DNA of 15,976 nt from Armatimonadota bacterium (lineage in GTDB: Bacteria > Armatimonadota > JAAZEB01), in the NCBI GenBank assembly GCA_012841485.1, contig DUUU01000442.1, positions 1 to 15,976 on the forward strand, in the 5' to 3' direction. Of this stretch, positions 1 to 6,505 are shown piece by piece. Every line of letters begins with the position of its first letter. Within the stretch, counting starts at the first letter, position 1. The notes beneath the pieces were generated by a model. That model was not told the DNA's origin, searched no databases, and worked only from the letters and a program-made list of their open reading frames with translations. The position numbers and the translations under genes are program-made.

Positions 1-2582
1 CAACGGTGACGACGCGCGGATCCCTGCGCGAAGCGATCCGCTCCGCTGAAGCCACCGTGAGCGTGACCGCCTTGGATGGTACGCCGGTGCGCGAGCTGGG
101 GAAAACGACCGCCGGTGGCCCGGCCGCCCTGCATCACCCGCCACTCGATCACGGGTGCGTTGTGCGGGGGAGTGGTCTCCCCCTGGGTGGCGCCCATGCC
201 GAGGGTGGGCACATGCTCGTGGGCCACCTCGCCGGCGTAATTAAAGATGATGAAACCATCGGAACCCTCGGCGCGCCCGATCTGGATCTGGTCGATCACC
301 TGCGTCACCGGGAGGCCGGGGGCCGAGGCGCCCACCCCGGGGTAGAAGGGGATGTGCGCCGCGATCAGGTCGCGCTGAATCTGCACCGTGGTGCGATAGC
401 CGTCGTCATAGTTGGTGTAGTTCATCGGGCAGACGAAGTCGAGGTAACCTTGCTCCACCCAGTGGCCCCAGTCTTGCGCGACGCTATCGCGGCACCCCGG
501 CCAGCCGCTAAAGACGGCGGCGGAGACCTTCACCCACGGCTTGATCACGCGCGAGCCTTCGGCCACCGCTTGCACCAGACGGGTGATGCTCCCGCGTCGG
601 AACTCCTGATAGGCCTCGTAGTGGGCGCCGCCCCGGCGAGCATCCTGCGGCCACTTCTCCACCTTCACGCCGGCGCTCTCCTCGAAACGCTGGCGGCAGC
701 CATCGCAGAAGCAGTTGTCGCCGCCCGGATAGCGGATGTAGTCGAAGTGGATGCCATCTACGTCGTAGTTGCGTACCACTTCAAGCATCGATTCGCGCTC
801 CAGCTTGAAGTTCTCCGGATGGGAAGGGCAGAGCCAGGGCTGCTCCGCGCCGCCACTCGTCCTTTGCAGGCGGCCTTCGGCGCGCATCCGGTCGACAAAC
901 TCCTTAGGGGCGCCGGAGCAGTTCCAGTTCACCTTCCAGACATGGACCTCCACGCCGTGCTTCCTGGCTGCTTCCACGCACAGGGCGATCTGATCGCCGC
1001 GCTCAGCTACCGACGCGCGGACCGGGAGCACCTTGCTTGGATAGTCCGCCACGCCACCCCACAGCATGTTTGGCACCACGGCGTTGAAGCCATTCTCCTT
1101 CAGCCGCCGAATGGCTTCCTCCCAGGTGAGCCCGGAGACGCCGTAGGCCGAGTGGCACCACAGGGCGCGGAACTCGCCCTCGCGCGCAGGCTGGCAGCGC
1201 GCGTAGGCGGCGTGCAGCCTCCGCCGCGCTTCCGCGGCCGGCTCCAGAACCTCGGAGTACTGCTTTGCCTGGAGGTGGGCCTGCGCCTTCTCCCAGGCAG
1301 CGCGCGCCGCCGTGAGCTCCGGCGTGACGGCTCCCGTGCGCCCGGCGGCCTTCGCGCGCTCCAGAATCCCTGCCTCGGCGTCTGCGAACTTCTCCCATTG
1401 CGACACCTGACCCACCGCTGCCACGGCGCTCCCCGCGACATCTTCCCAGATGTGCGGGTCAAAATGGCCCAGCAGCGCGCGCACCAGGCGGTCTTTGTTC
1501 TCCGGATCGTCGCGCAGGAGGATGTGCGAGATAAAGGCGCCCTTATCGCTCAGGAGGATGGCGGGGATGCCGGTCTCCTTGCCCTCCTGGTCGAACCACC
1601 ATGCGATGACGCGCGTCCCCTGGGCCGCAGGACGGGCGACCGTCACGTTCCAGGAGGCTTGTTTTGCCTCCGCCGGCAGGCCGGCTGGCCTGTCTGGAAC
1701 GAAGCGCATCGCGCTGAACTGCCCGGGGAACTTCTGTTGCTGCCAGCCGGCGCTCTCCAGCCCCAGTATCTCCGCGAGGCCGGGGGGGAGCGAGTAGCAG
1801 GCCAGCAGCCTGCCTCCGTCGGCGATGAACGCCCGCAACTGCTCCAGCTCCTTCTCGGATGGCTTCGGATTGTGCGGGTAGATGGCGATCCGTTTCCCCT
1901 TCAGCAGGCCCGCTTCCACATCGAGATCGTCAATCGTGCCGCAGTCGATGCCGGCGCGCTTCAGGATGTGGGCCGTCTGCTGCGTAGAGCTCTCTGCCTC
2001 TTTCCCGGCGCGCGAGTTGCGGACGAGGACCACGTCGCTCGCGATGGCTTCCATTCCGCCGAAGTAGACGGTGGTCTTTCGTGGTTGCCCCTTCCAGAAG
2101 GAGATCCGGATCGCTTTGATCGCGTTCCAGCCCTGCGGCGAGTCCTCGGTGCGGAACGCGCCGCGGTCGATCACGATCTTGCGCCAGCCGGTGGAGGGGA
2201 GCGAGAACCCGCTGCCATACCACCCGCCACCCGCGTTGAAGTAGATGTTGGTGCCTGAGATGGCCGTGCGGTCGCCCTCCACCTTCACCCAGAAGGCGAT
2301 GCGCCCGAAGCGGGAGAGATCCAGCGTGACGACGCGGTCCCAGCAGGCGCGTTCATCCAACTGCGCCATGTCGCATGGAAACGCGAGCGCGGGCTTGCCG
2401 TCCGGGGTCTTCTCCGGGGCCAGCACCACCGGCTGTGAGCCGAACTGCGGTTCCCAGGCCGCCTGTGCGGCCTCGGGCCCGGCATAGGCCACCGGTTCGA
2501 TCTCAAAACGCTCGCCGGCGCGCGCCGCGCCCGGTAAACAGCAGATGCCAACGGCCAGGATCAGCAGCGGAAGTACTCTCAT
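1..2582 (-). CDS. Secreted GHL10/DUF187-type glycosidase-like protein (partial at the left edge, likely frameshifted near its 3' end)
   Basis: The minus-strand frame is open from an ATG at 2582 to the window edge (860 codons). The ATG follows a GAGGGAGG ribosome-binding site. Residues 1-22 form a signal peptide ending ARA, so the product is exported. Residues about 23-190 look like a beta-sandwich carbohydrate-binding or CIA30-like domain (WVKVEG, TGWRKIVID). Residues about 190-400 resemble a class I glutamine amidotransferase-like fold (ADGGRLLACYS) without visible catalytic residues. A helical stretch follows at 400-465. Residues 471 to about 790 are the GHL10 TIM barrel: FRALWCHS at 471, YDVDGIHFDYIRYPG at 606-620, then CPMNYTNYDDG near 717. 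GHL10 proteins are related to glycoside hydrolases and are thought to act on polysaccharide or peptidoglycan-like glycans. The exact substrate here is unknown. After about residue 820 the reading frame looks wrong (see the frameshift entry). Confidence 0.88.
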   Translation of the reverse strand, partial: MRVLPLLILAVGICCLPGAARAGERFEIEPVAYAGPEAAQAAWEPQFGSQPVVLAPEKTPDGKPALAFPCDMAQLDERACWDRVVTLDLSRFGRIAFWVKVEGDRTAISGTNIYFNAGGGWYGSGFSLPSTGWRKIVIDRGAFRTEDSPQGWNAIKAIRISFWKGQPRKTTVYFGGMEAIASDVVLVRNSRAGKEAESSTQQTAHILKRAGIDCGTIDDLDVEAGLLKGKRIAIYPHNPKPSEKELEQLRAFIADGGRLLACYSLPPGLAEILGLESAGWQQQKFPGQFSAMRFVPDRPAGLPAEAKQASWNVTVARPAAQGTRVIAWWFDQEGKETGIPAILLSDKGAFISHILLRDDPENKDRLVRALLGHFDPHIWEDVAGSAVAAVGQVSQWEKFADAEAGILERAKAAGRTGAVTPELTAARAAWEKAQAHLQAKQYSEVLEPAAEARRRLHAAYARCQPAREGEFRALWCHSAYGVSGLTWEEAIRRLKENGFNAVVPNMLWGGVADYPSKVLPVRASVAERGDQIALCVEAARKHGVEVHVWKVNWNCSGAPKEFVDRMRAEGRLQRTSGGAEQPWLCPSHPENFKLERESMLEVVRNYDVDGIHFDYIRYPGGDNCFCDGCRQRFEESAGVKVEKWPQDARRGGAHYEAYQEFRRGSITRLVQAVAEGSRVIKPWVKVSAAVFSGWPGCRDSVAQDWGHWVEQGYLDFVCPMNYTNYDDGYRTTVQIQRDLIAAHIPFYPGVGASAPGLPVTQVIDQIQIGRAEGSDGFIIFNYAGEVAHEHVPTLGMGATQGETTPPHNAPVIEWRVMQGGRATGGRFPQLAHRRTIQGGHAHGGFSGADRFAQGSARRHR
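100..130 (-). other. Apparent frameshift inside the GHL10-like gene
   Basis: In the gene's own frame, the sequence beyond about position 122 reads as low-complexity Gly/Arg/His-rich protein (RATGGRFPQLAHRRT). Skipping one base around the G/C-rich run at 118-128 gives GPPAVVFPSSRTG...VTLTVASAE. This resembles an Ig-like or bacterial beta-sandwich strand and has higher third-position GC (about 31 of 40 codons against 26 of 40 by hand count). The cause could be a sequencing indel in the GGGCGGCCGGG run or a genuine frameshift. The window ends too soon to decide. Confidence 0.5.
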
Positions 2583-2827
2583 CGTCAACCTCCCTCACGC
2601 AGCAGAGCCAGGTTTGATCCCCCTGTTCGCTTCTCTGGAGGGGGATCCTTGTGGGCGGGGCGGTGAACCCCTCATCACGGGCAGATAGGGAAGTCGCCCG
2701 TGGCACCGTTGGCCTTGCGAGGCGCCACGGCGCGGAGCGAGTGGGTGGGCGATGGCAATGGCGCAGCGCGGTGGCCCGCCGTTTTCGCCCTCCCCGCCCG
2801 GGGTAACGTAGCACGGGAGGGACAAGG
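2583..2827. promoter_or_regulatory. Divergent intergenic region with two inverted repeats
   Basis: This 245-bp gap separates the divergent starts of the hydrolase (minus) and the small membrane protein (plus), so both promoters should lie here. I see no convincing -35/-10 pair. There are two perfect inverted repeats: GATCCCCCT at 2616-2624 with AGGGGGATC at 2639-2647 (9-bp arms, 14-nt spacer), and CACGGGC at 2676-2682 with GCCCGTG at 2696-2702 (7-bp arms, 13-nt spacer). The first lies 34-65 nt upstream of the hydrolase ATG and could be a regulator site or a leader hairpin. No known riboswitch core was recognised. Confidence 0.4.
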
Positions 2828-3241
2828 ATGTCGCAACTAGGTATCGGGCGTCGTCAAAGCTCTGGCTTCCGCATCGGGATCGTGGGGGGACTTGCGGCGC
2901 TCGTTCTACTGGCCGTCGTTGGTCTCGAGCTCTCCCACAGGGTACTGGCAACGCTCTCTTCGAAGGATGCGCTCGACGTGAATAGCATCACCGCGGTACT
3001 GGAGTACGGTGGCCTGCCGCGAACCTTCGCCTATGGTGGCCTCTCCTGGGAGGCGGTCGAAGCGCGGCGGTTCGGCGGGACGCTGCCGCTGGTCCGTATC
3101 GGGCACGCCGTGGAAGGACACCCGATCTATTACGAGCAGGGCACGCCTACGGATCCCTACCGGACGCTTTACATCCCTGCGGCAGAGACGGGGCCCCATG
3201 CGAATCTTTTCATCCGCTACAACCCGGCCAGTGCTTTGTAG
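2828..3241 (+). CDS. Small single-pass membrane protein of unknown function
   Basis: The product has 137 residues, starting at an ATG preceded by GGGAGG. Residues about 17-36 (GIVGGLAALVLLAVVGLEL) form one hydrophobic segment after a short basic N-terminus. This predicts an N-terminal membrane anchor, or an uncleaved signal, with about 100 residues outside. The remainder is a small mixed alpha/beta-looking domain with many Tyr and Gly residues (VLEYGGLP, FAYGGLSWEAVE, IYYEQGTPTDPYRTLYIP). I do not recognise the family. It stands alone between the divergent hydrolase and the convergent coaX, and a hairpin follows its stop codon. Codon use matches the neighbours, so I take it as real. Confidence 0.72.
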   Translation: MSQLGIGRRQSSGFRIGIVGGLAALVLLAVVGLELSHRVLATLSSKDALDVNSITAVLEYGGLPRTFAYGGLSWEAVEARRFGGTLPLVRIGHAVEGHPIYYEQGTPTDPYRTLYIPAAETGPHANLFIRYNPASAL

Positions 3242-3249
3242 GTAGGGCC

Positions 3250-3295
3250 CCCCGGTGAAGGCCACGCTTCTCTCGCATTCAGGCCTTCGCCGGGG
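3250..3295. terminator. Bidirectional hairpin between convergent genes
   Basis: The arms are CCCCGGTGAAGGCC (3250-3263) and GGCCTTCGCCGGGG (3282-3295). They pair over 14 bp with one G-U wobble and an 18-nt loop. The hairpin lies 9 nt after the small membrane protein's stop and 8 nt after the coaX stop on the other strand. It is therefore placed to end both transcripts. Neither side has a clear U-tract, so it may protect 3' ends or terminate by another route. Confidence 0.6.
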
Positions 3296-3302
3296 ACGGA
3301 GG

Positions 3303-4073
3303 TCAGCGCTGCTGTCTCCGCCAGATCATCTCCAGGCCTTCGAGCGTCAGGTCCGGGCGGATGTGGCGGATGCTCTGCGTTTCCGGAGCGATCAGCTCGG
3401 CTAGGCCGCCAGTGGCGACCACCCGGGTCTCGGGCCCCAGCTCGGCGCAGAGGCGCGAGATGATGGCATCCGCCTGACCGGCGAACCCGAAGACGAAACC
3501 CGACTGCATGCTCTCACGCGTGGTCTTCCCGATCACGCGCGGCGGGCGCGCCAGATCGATCCGCGGGAGGCGCGCCGCCCGGGCGAAGAGCGCCTCCATG
3601 GAGATGCCGATGCCCGGGGCAATCGCCCCGCCGTGATACTCCCCGTCGCGGGTGACGACGTCGAAGGTCGTGGCCGTGCCGAAATCGACCACGATGCACG
3701 GCCCTCCTACCAGGTGATATGCCGCGGCCGCGTTGACGATCCGGTCTGGGCCCACGTCGCCGGGTGTCTCGTAGCAGATACGGATCCCTGTATCCGTAGA
3801 GTGATCCACGGTCAGGATCGGGGCGTCGAAGGTGTGCGTCAAGAGGGTATGCAGCGTGTGGTCCAGCGGCGGCACGACACTACAGACGGCAATTCCCCCC
3901 ACGTCTTTGGGAGAGAGGCCGGCCTGCGCCAGCAACAGCGTGGCCAGAACGCCGTACTCGTCGGCGGTGCGGCCACGGTCGGTCGAGAGCCGCCACGACG
4001 CGACCAGGCGCTGGTCCACAAAAACCCCGAGGACAATATTGGTGTTTCCGACATCGAGGGCAAGCAGCTTCAC
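3303..4073 (-). CDS. coaX: Type III pantothenate kinase
   Basis: This cytosolic enzyme phosphorylates pantothenate with ATP, the first step of coenzyme A synthesis. Type III enzymes need a monovalent cation and are not inhibited by CoA. The product has 256 residues, normal for CoaX. The phosphate-binding motif DVGNTN is at 7-12, CSVVPPL at 64-70, GPDRIVNA at 108-115 with the presumed catalytic base Asp110, DFGTATT at 130-136, GGAIAPGI in mid-protein and VVATGGLA towards the end. I chose the GTG at 4073 because it begins directly at the conserved VKLLALDVGNTN. The longer upstream reading translates the preceding gene in the wrong frame. There is no Shine-Dalgarno sequence. Instead a strong promoter ends six bases before the GTG. 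coaX lies 31 nt after the membrane-protein gene but appears to be transcribed separately as well. Confidence 0.95.
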   Translation of the reverse strand: MKLLALDVGNTNIVLGVFVDQRLVASWRLSTDRGRTADEYGVLATLLLAQAGLSPKDVGGIAVCSVVPPLDHTLHTLLTHTFDAPILTVDHSTDTGIRICYETPGDVGPDRIVNAAAAYHLVGGPCIVVDFGTATTFDVVTRDGEYHGGAIAPGIGISMEALFARAARLPRIDLARPPRVIGKTTRESMQSGFVFGFAGQADAIISRLCAELGPETRVVATGGLAELIAPETQSIRHIRPDLTLEGLEMIWRRQQR

Positions 4074-4079
4074 GCGATC

Positions 4080-4108
4080 ATTATAGCGCCCGTTCGCCAC
4101 CGCGTCAA
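4080..4108 (-). promoter_or_regulatory. Near-consensus sigma-70 promoter for a leaderless coaX mRNA
   Basis: Read on the minus strand: TTGACG at 4108-4103 (-35), a spacer of exactly 17 bp, then a perfect TATAAT at 4085-4080 (-10). Six bases (GATCGC) separate the -10 from the coaX GTG, so the expected +1 is the G of the start codon at 4073. The -35 element overlaps the stop codon (4107-4105) of the upstream membrane-protein gene. No Shine-Dalgarno sequence precedes the GTG, which agrees with leaderless translation. The element is seen directly; the transcription start is inferred from standard spacing. Confidence 0.82.
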
Positions 4109-4857
4109 CGCTGACTGGCGCACGAATCGGCCTGTGGCTTCCAGGTCGAACGGGTGAGCCGGGCCAGGAGCACCAGGTAGACGACCCAGCCGACGGCCAG
4201 AGCGGGGCCCAGGCCAATCCGCCCTTGTAGCAAGCGGCACACCATCATGAGGGGCACCAGGGTGAGCATGATCCCTGGCACCGCGCGCGCCATGGTATGG
4301 AGGCTGTAACGCGCTTCGTAGGCGGCGATCACCCCCACCATCGGGAAGAGGGTGGTGAACCCGGCCAGGCCGCGCTTGAGGAAGAGCAGCGCGGTAACCA
4401 CGGCGATGATCGCGGGCAGCTTGTATCGGAGGGGCAGGGGACTGCGGTAGCCTGGTTCCTCCCGGCTCGGCTCGATGCGTTGGAGCACCCAGCCGATGAG
4501 CAGCATGGCGCACGCGGAGACCCAGAACGCCGCGTCGCTTGTCGGCACGATATCCGCCAACACCCATCCGCCGGCGATGTAGACGCCCGTCGAGAGGGCA
4601 ATGGCGACCACAATGGGAAGACGTGCCCCCTGATGGAGCAGGCGCACCCCGTGGGTGAAGACCCACAGCAGCGGCAACCCGAGTGCATTCGTCGCGTCCA
4701 CGGGGCGCCCCACTGCCAAAGAGGCCATGGTGAAGGGGATAGGAAGCATCCAGACCAGCGCCTTCCAGCGCGGGTCGTACAGGTAGGCCAGGACCGTTGC
4801 CTGCGCCGAGACCGCGACCACCAGCGCCACGTCCCAGGCGCCCAGATGAAAATTCAC
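4105..4857 (-). CDS. Polytopic membrane protein of unknown function
   Basis: The product has 250 residues with about eight hydrophobic segments, for example ALVVAVSAQATVLAYLY near 10-26, VVAIALSTGVYIAGGWVLA near 83-101, FWVSACAMLLIGWVL near 111-125, LPAIIAVVTALLFL near 147-160, and three more towards the C-terminus. This predicts an integral inner-membrane protein. I recognise no catalytic motif or family. The start is a GTG at 4857 that overlaps the TGA of the upstream transglutaminase-like gene as GTGA. That 4-nt overlap implies translational coupling and a shared operon, so the two proteins may act together at the envelope. The 3' end carries the coaX -35 box. Confidence 0.8.
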   Translation of the reverse strand: MNFHLGAWDVALVVAVSAQATVLAYLYDPRWKALVWMLPIPFTMASLAVGRPVDATNALGLPLLWVFTHGVRLLHQGARLPIVVAIALSTGVYIAGGWVLADIVPTSDAAFWVSACAMLLIGWVLQRIEPSREEPGYRSPLPLRYKLPAIIAVVTALLFLKRGLAGFTTLFPMVGVIAAYEARYSLHTMARAVPGIMLTLVPLMMVCRLLQGRIGLGPALAVGWVVYLVLLARLTRSTWKPQADSCASQR

Positions 4858-6104
4858 TTCGCCTCATACTCCAGGAGCACGGAGTAGCTCCGCTTCGCGG
4901 GGTCGAGGCTGGCGCAGAGTTGCACCGGGCCCGGCCGAAGTGCGACCTCGCCCGTAAACCGGTCGCCCGTTCGCTGGAGGTGGGTCCACTTCCCGTCAAC
5001 GGAGACAGCGACCGCGGCGGCACCTGGCACCCGCAGTGAGAAGCGCTGGCGCTCCCCCGCCTTCAGCCTCCAGACCATCGGTTCTTCCAGGAGGGCGCCG
5101 CGCTCCTGAAAAGTGCCGTAGGTCTTCGGAAACTCCGCCCGTTCTTTGGCGCCACGCGAGGCGGTGACCTGATAGTCGAGCGCCCAGGAATAGGGCTCGG
5201 ACTCGTTCCGTCGCTTCACGAAATAGCGGAGGACGTAGTTGCCAGGCCGCGGGAAGCGCACCCGCGTGACGATCTTCCCCTTCTCCCGCTGCGTGAGCGT
5301 GTAGGAGCGCCCTAGCTCCTTCCCATCGCGCATCAGGTTGCACAGGAGCAGCACATCTTCCGGACCGGTGAAGGTTACGGTCGCCGAATCCTCGGCCCGG
5401 AACGATGCCCAGCGATGGCTCTGCACGGCCAGCCCGCAGCGGAAGAAGTCCGCGCGAAGGGGAACCAGGCGCTCATACTCGTTGCGGGCCATCGGGCGGT
5501 CGAGGAGTTGCCACTTCGGCTCTTGCGGGAAGTGGCCGTAGACGAACTCCTCGGGCGGCGTCAAGAAGTAGTACTCCGAGAACTGGCGGACGAACTTCAT
5601 CGAAGGCGTGACGTGCCCGGCGCCCCAGGTGCAGTCCAGAAGACGCCACTGCCCTTCGATCTTCACCGCGTTCCAGGCGTGGTTGAGCTCGCTATCCTGA
5701 TGGGTGCCTGCCATGAACCCCTTCGAGTGCCCGCGGATCGTCACCGCCTCGAGCCCGGCTTCCCTTGCCAGGTGCTCGAAGAGTGCGGCGTAGCCGGAGC
5801 AGACGGCTTTGCGCCGGCGCAGCACCCCCTCCGGACTCATATCGCCTGGGGCTCCTGATTGATAGCCGGCGGTGTCGTAGCTCACTTTGAGCGTGATCCA
5901 ACGGAAGAGCGCGCGGGCCTTCTCCTCATCGTTCCTGGCTGGGCGAACCAGGTAGTTGGCCAGGGCAGACACGCTCTTCTCGGCTGAAGCGGGTGCCTTC
6001 GCGGCGTGCGCATCCACCCGAGCGAACGATCCGGTTTCCTTGGCGCACGCGCCCGGCATGACGATTGATGGTAGTACCAGACAGAGTGCAAGCAGCACCC
6101 TCAT
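4854..6104 (-). CDS. Exported KY-type transglutaminase-like (cysteine-peptidase fold) protein
   Basis: The product has 416 residues from the ATG at 6104. I prefer this start over the in-frame ATG at 6122 because it follows GGGAGGGA and directly opens the signal peptide (MRVLLALCLVLPSIV, cleavage after ACA near residue 21). A transglutaminase-like core follows at about 60-200. The triad is visible: Cys102 in AVCSGYA, His142 in NHAWNAV and Asp157 in LLDCTWG. The spacing and the downstream FLTPPEEFVYGHFP segment resemble the kyphoscoliosis-peptidase (KY) group. The C-terminal half (about 200-416) looks like beta-sandwich modules. Bacterial members of this fold are usually proteases or amidases acting outside the cytoplasm. 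The substrate here is unknown. It overlaps the next gene, a membrane protein, by 4 nt. Confidence 0.85.
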   Translation of the reverse strand: MRVLLALCLVLPSIVMPGACAKETGSFARVDAHAAKAPASAEKSVSALANYLVRPARNDEEKARALFRWITLKVSYDTAGYQSGAPGDMSPEGVLRRRKAVCSGYAALFEHLAREAGLEAVTIRGHSKGFMAGTHQDSELNHAWNAVKIEGQWRLLDCTWGAGHVTPSMKFVRQFSEYYFLTPPEEFVYGHFPQEPKWQLLDRPMARNEYERLVPLRADFFRCGLAVQSHRWASFRAEDSATVTFTGPEDVLLLCNLMRDGKELGRSYTLTQREKGKIVTRVRFPRPGNYVLRYFVKRRNESEPYSWALDYQVTASRGAKERAEFPKTYGTFQERGALLEEPMVWRLKAGERQRFSLRVPGAAAVAVSVDGKWTHLQRTGDRFTGEVALRPGPVQLCASLDPAKRSYSVLLEYEAK

Positions 6105-6505
6105 GCTTCCCTCCCTGCTCATCGGCGTTTTCCAGGCTCTGCGGGCGAGTCCGACCAGAGCGCGAAATAAAGGGAATCTCCTGCTCGCTGAGGCCAGGCG
6201 AAGCGTGAAGCCGGTTCAGCTTTGGAGGCTGCACGCGGCTCATCGCCCCATGAGAGGTGCTCCCCGACCGGCGCTGAGGTGAGCGCGGATGGCGGCTCCC
6301 TGCTACCGATGCGGCAGCGCGCGAGGCCGTACGCTACCATTCCGGTCCGGTGCCAGGGAATCCTCTCGGAGCGGCTCATGCAGGATCGATGCCTCTGTCG
6401 ATGCGAGGGAGGCAGGAGGATCTCGGTGGTCGGACGCGGAATAGGCGGGCAAGCCTTCCCCGGTCGAGACCGGGTCCGGTCGGTACTGAGACAGGAGGTC
6501 ATGGG
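6105..6505. promoter_or_regulatory. 401-bp divergent intergenic region with regulatory-looking repeats
   Basis: This gap separates the divergent transglutaminase-like (minus) and Gfo/Idh (plus) genes. Short open frames occur but none has a convincing start or protein-like composition. Two copies of an element reading AGGATTCCCT or GAGATTCCCT on the minus strand lie at 6171-6180 and 6354-6365. A GACCGG half-site array lies at 6460-6481. A CGATGC hexamer recurs in the middle part. I saw no strong -35/-10 pair and no known riboswitch core. Confidence 0.45.
6459..6481 (+). promoter_or_regulatory. Three tandem inverted GACCGG half-sites (candidate operator)
   Basis: The block reads CCGGTC (6460-6465), GA, GACCGG (6468-6473), GT, CCGGTC (6476-6481). 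The first pair extends to 7-bp arms, CCCGGTC/GACCGGG, at 6459-6474. The three alternating half-sites with equal 2-bp gaps form two overlapping palindromes. They end 24 nt before the oxidoreductase ATG, where a repressor would block transcription or early elongation. Another CCGGTC lies at 6342-6347. The regulator is unknown. Confidence 0.5.

Noticed and set aside
6..2258. A 750-codon open frame on the plus strand.
   Set aside because: It lies antisense to the GHL10-like gene, whose minus-strand frame has a signal peptide, a ribosome-binding site and conserved barrel motifs. The plus-strand translation is Arg/Leu/Ala/His-rich with no recognisable domain, as expected opposite GC-rich coding DNA.
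2503..2951. Overlapping minus-strand open frames across the divergent intergenic region.
   Set aside because: They are Arg/Pro-rich, cross into the genes on both sides in the wrong frames and have no ribosome-binding site.
4070..5023. A 317-codon minus-strand frame overlapping the membrane protein and ending ATGATCGCGTGA just before coaX.
   Set aside because: It is out of frame with the clearly membrane-spanning product and is low-complexity. The ATG within TATAATG lies upstream of the predicted transcript start.
6340..6420. A GGTGCC...GGGAA stretch considered as part of a cobalamin riboswitch.
   Set aside because: The conserved B12-box core and the rest of the consensus are missing.
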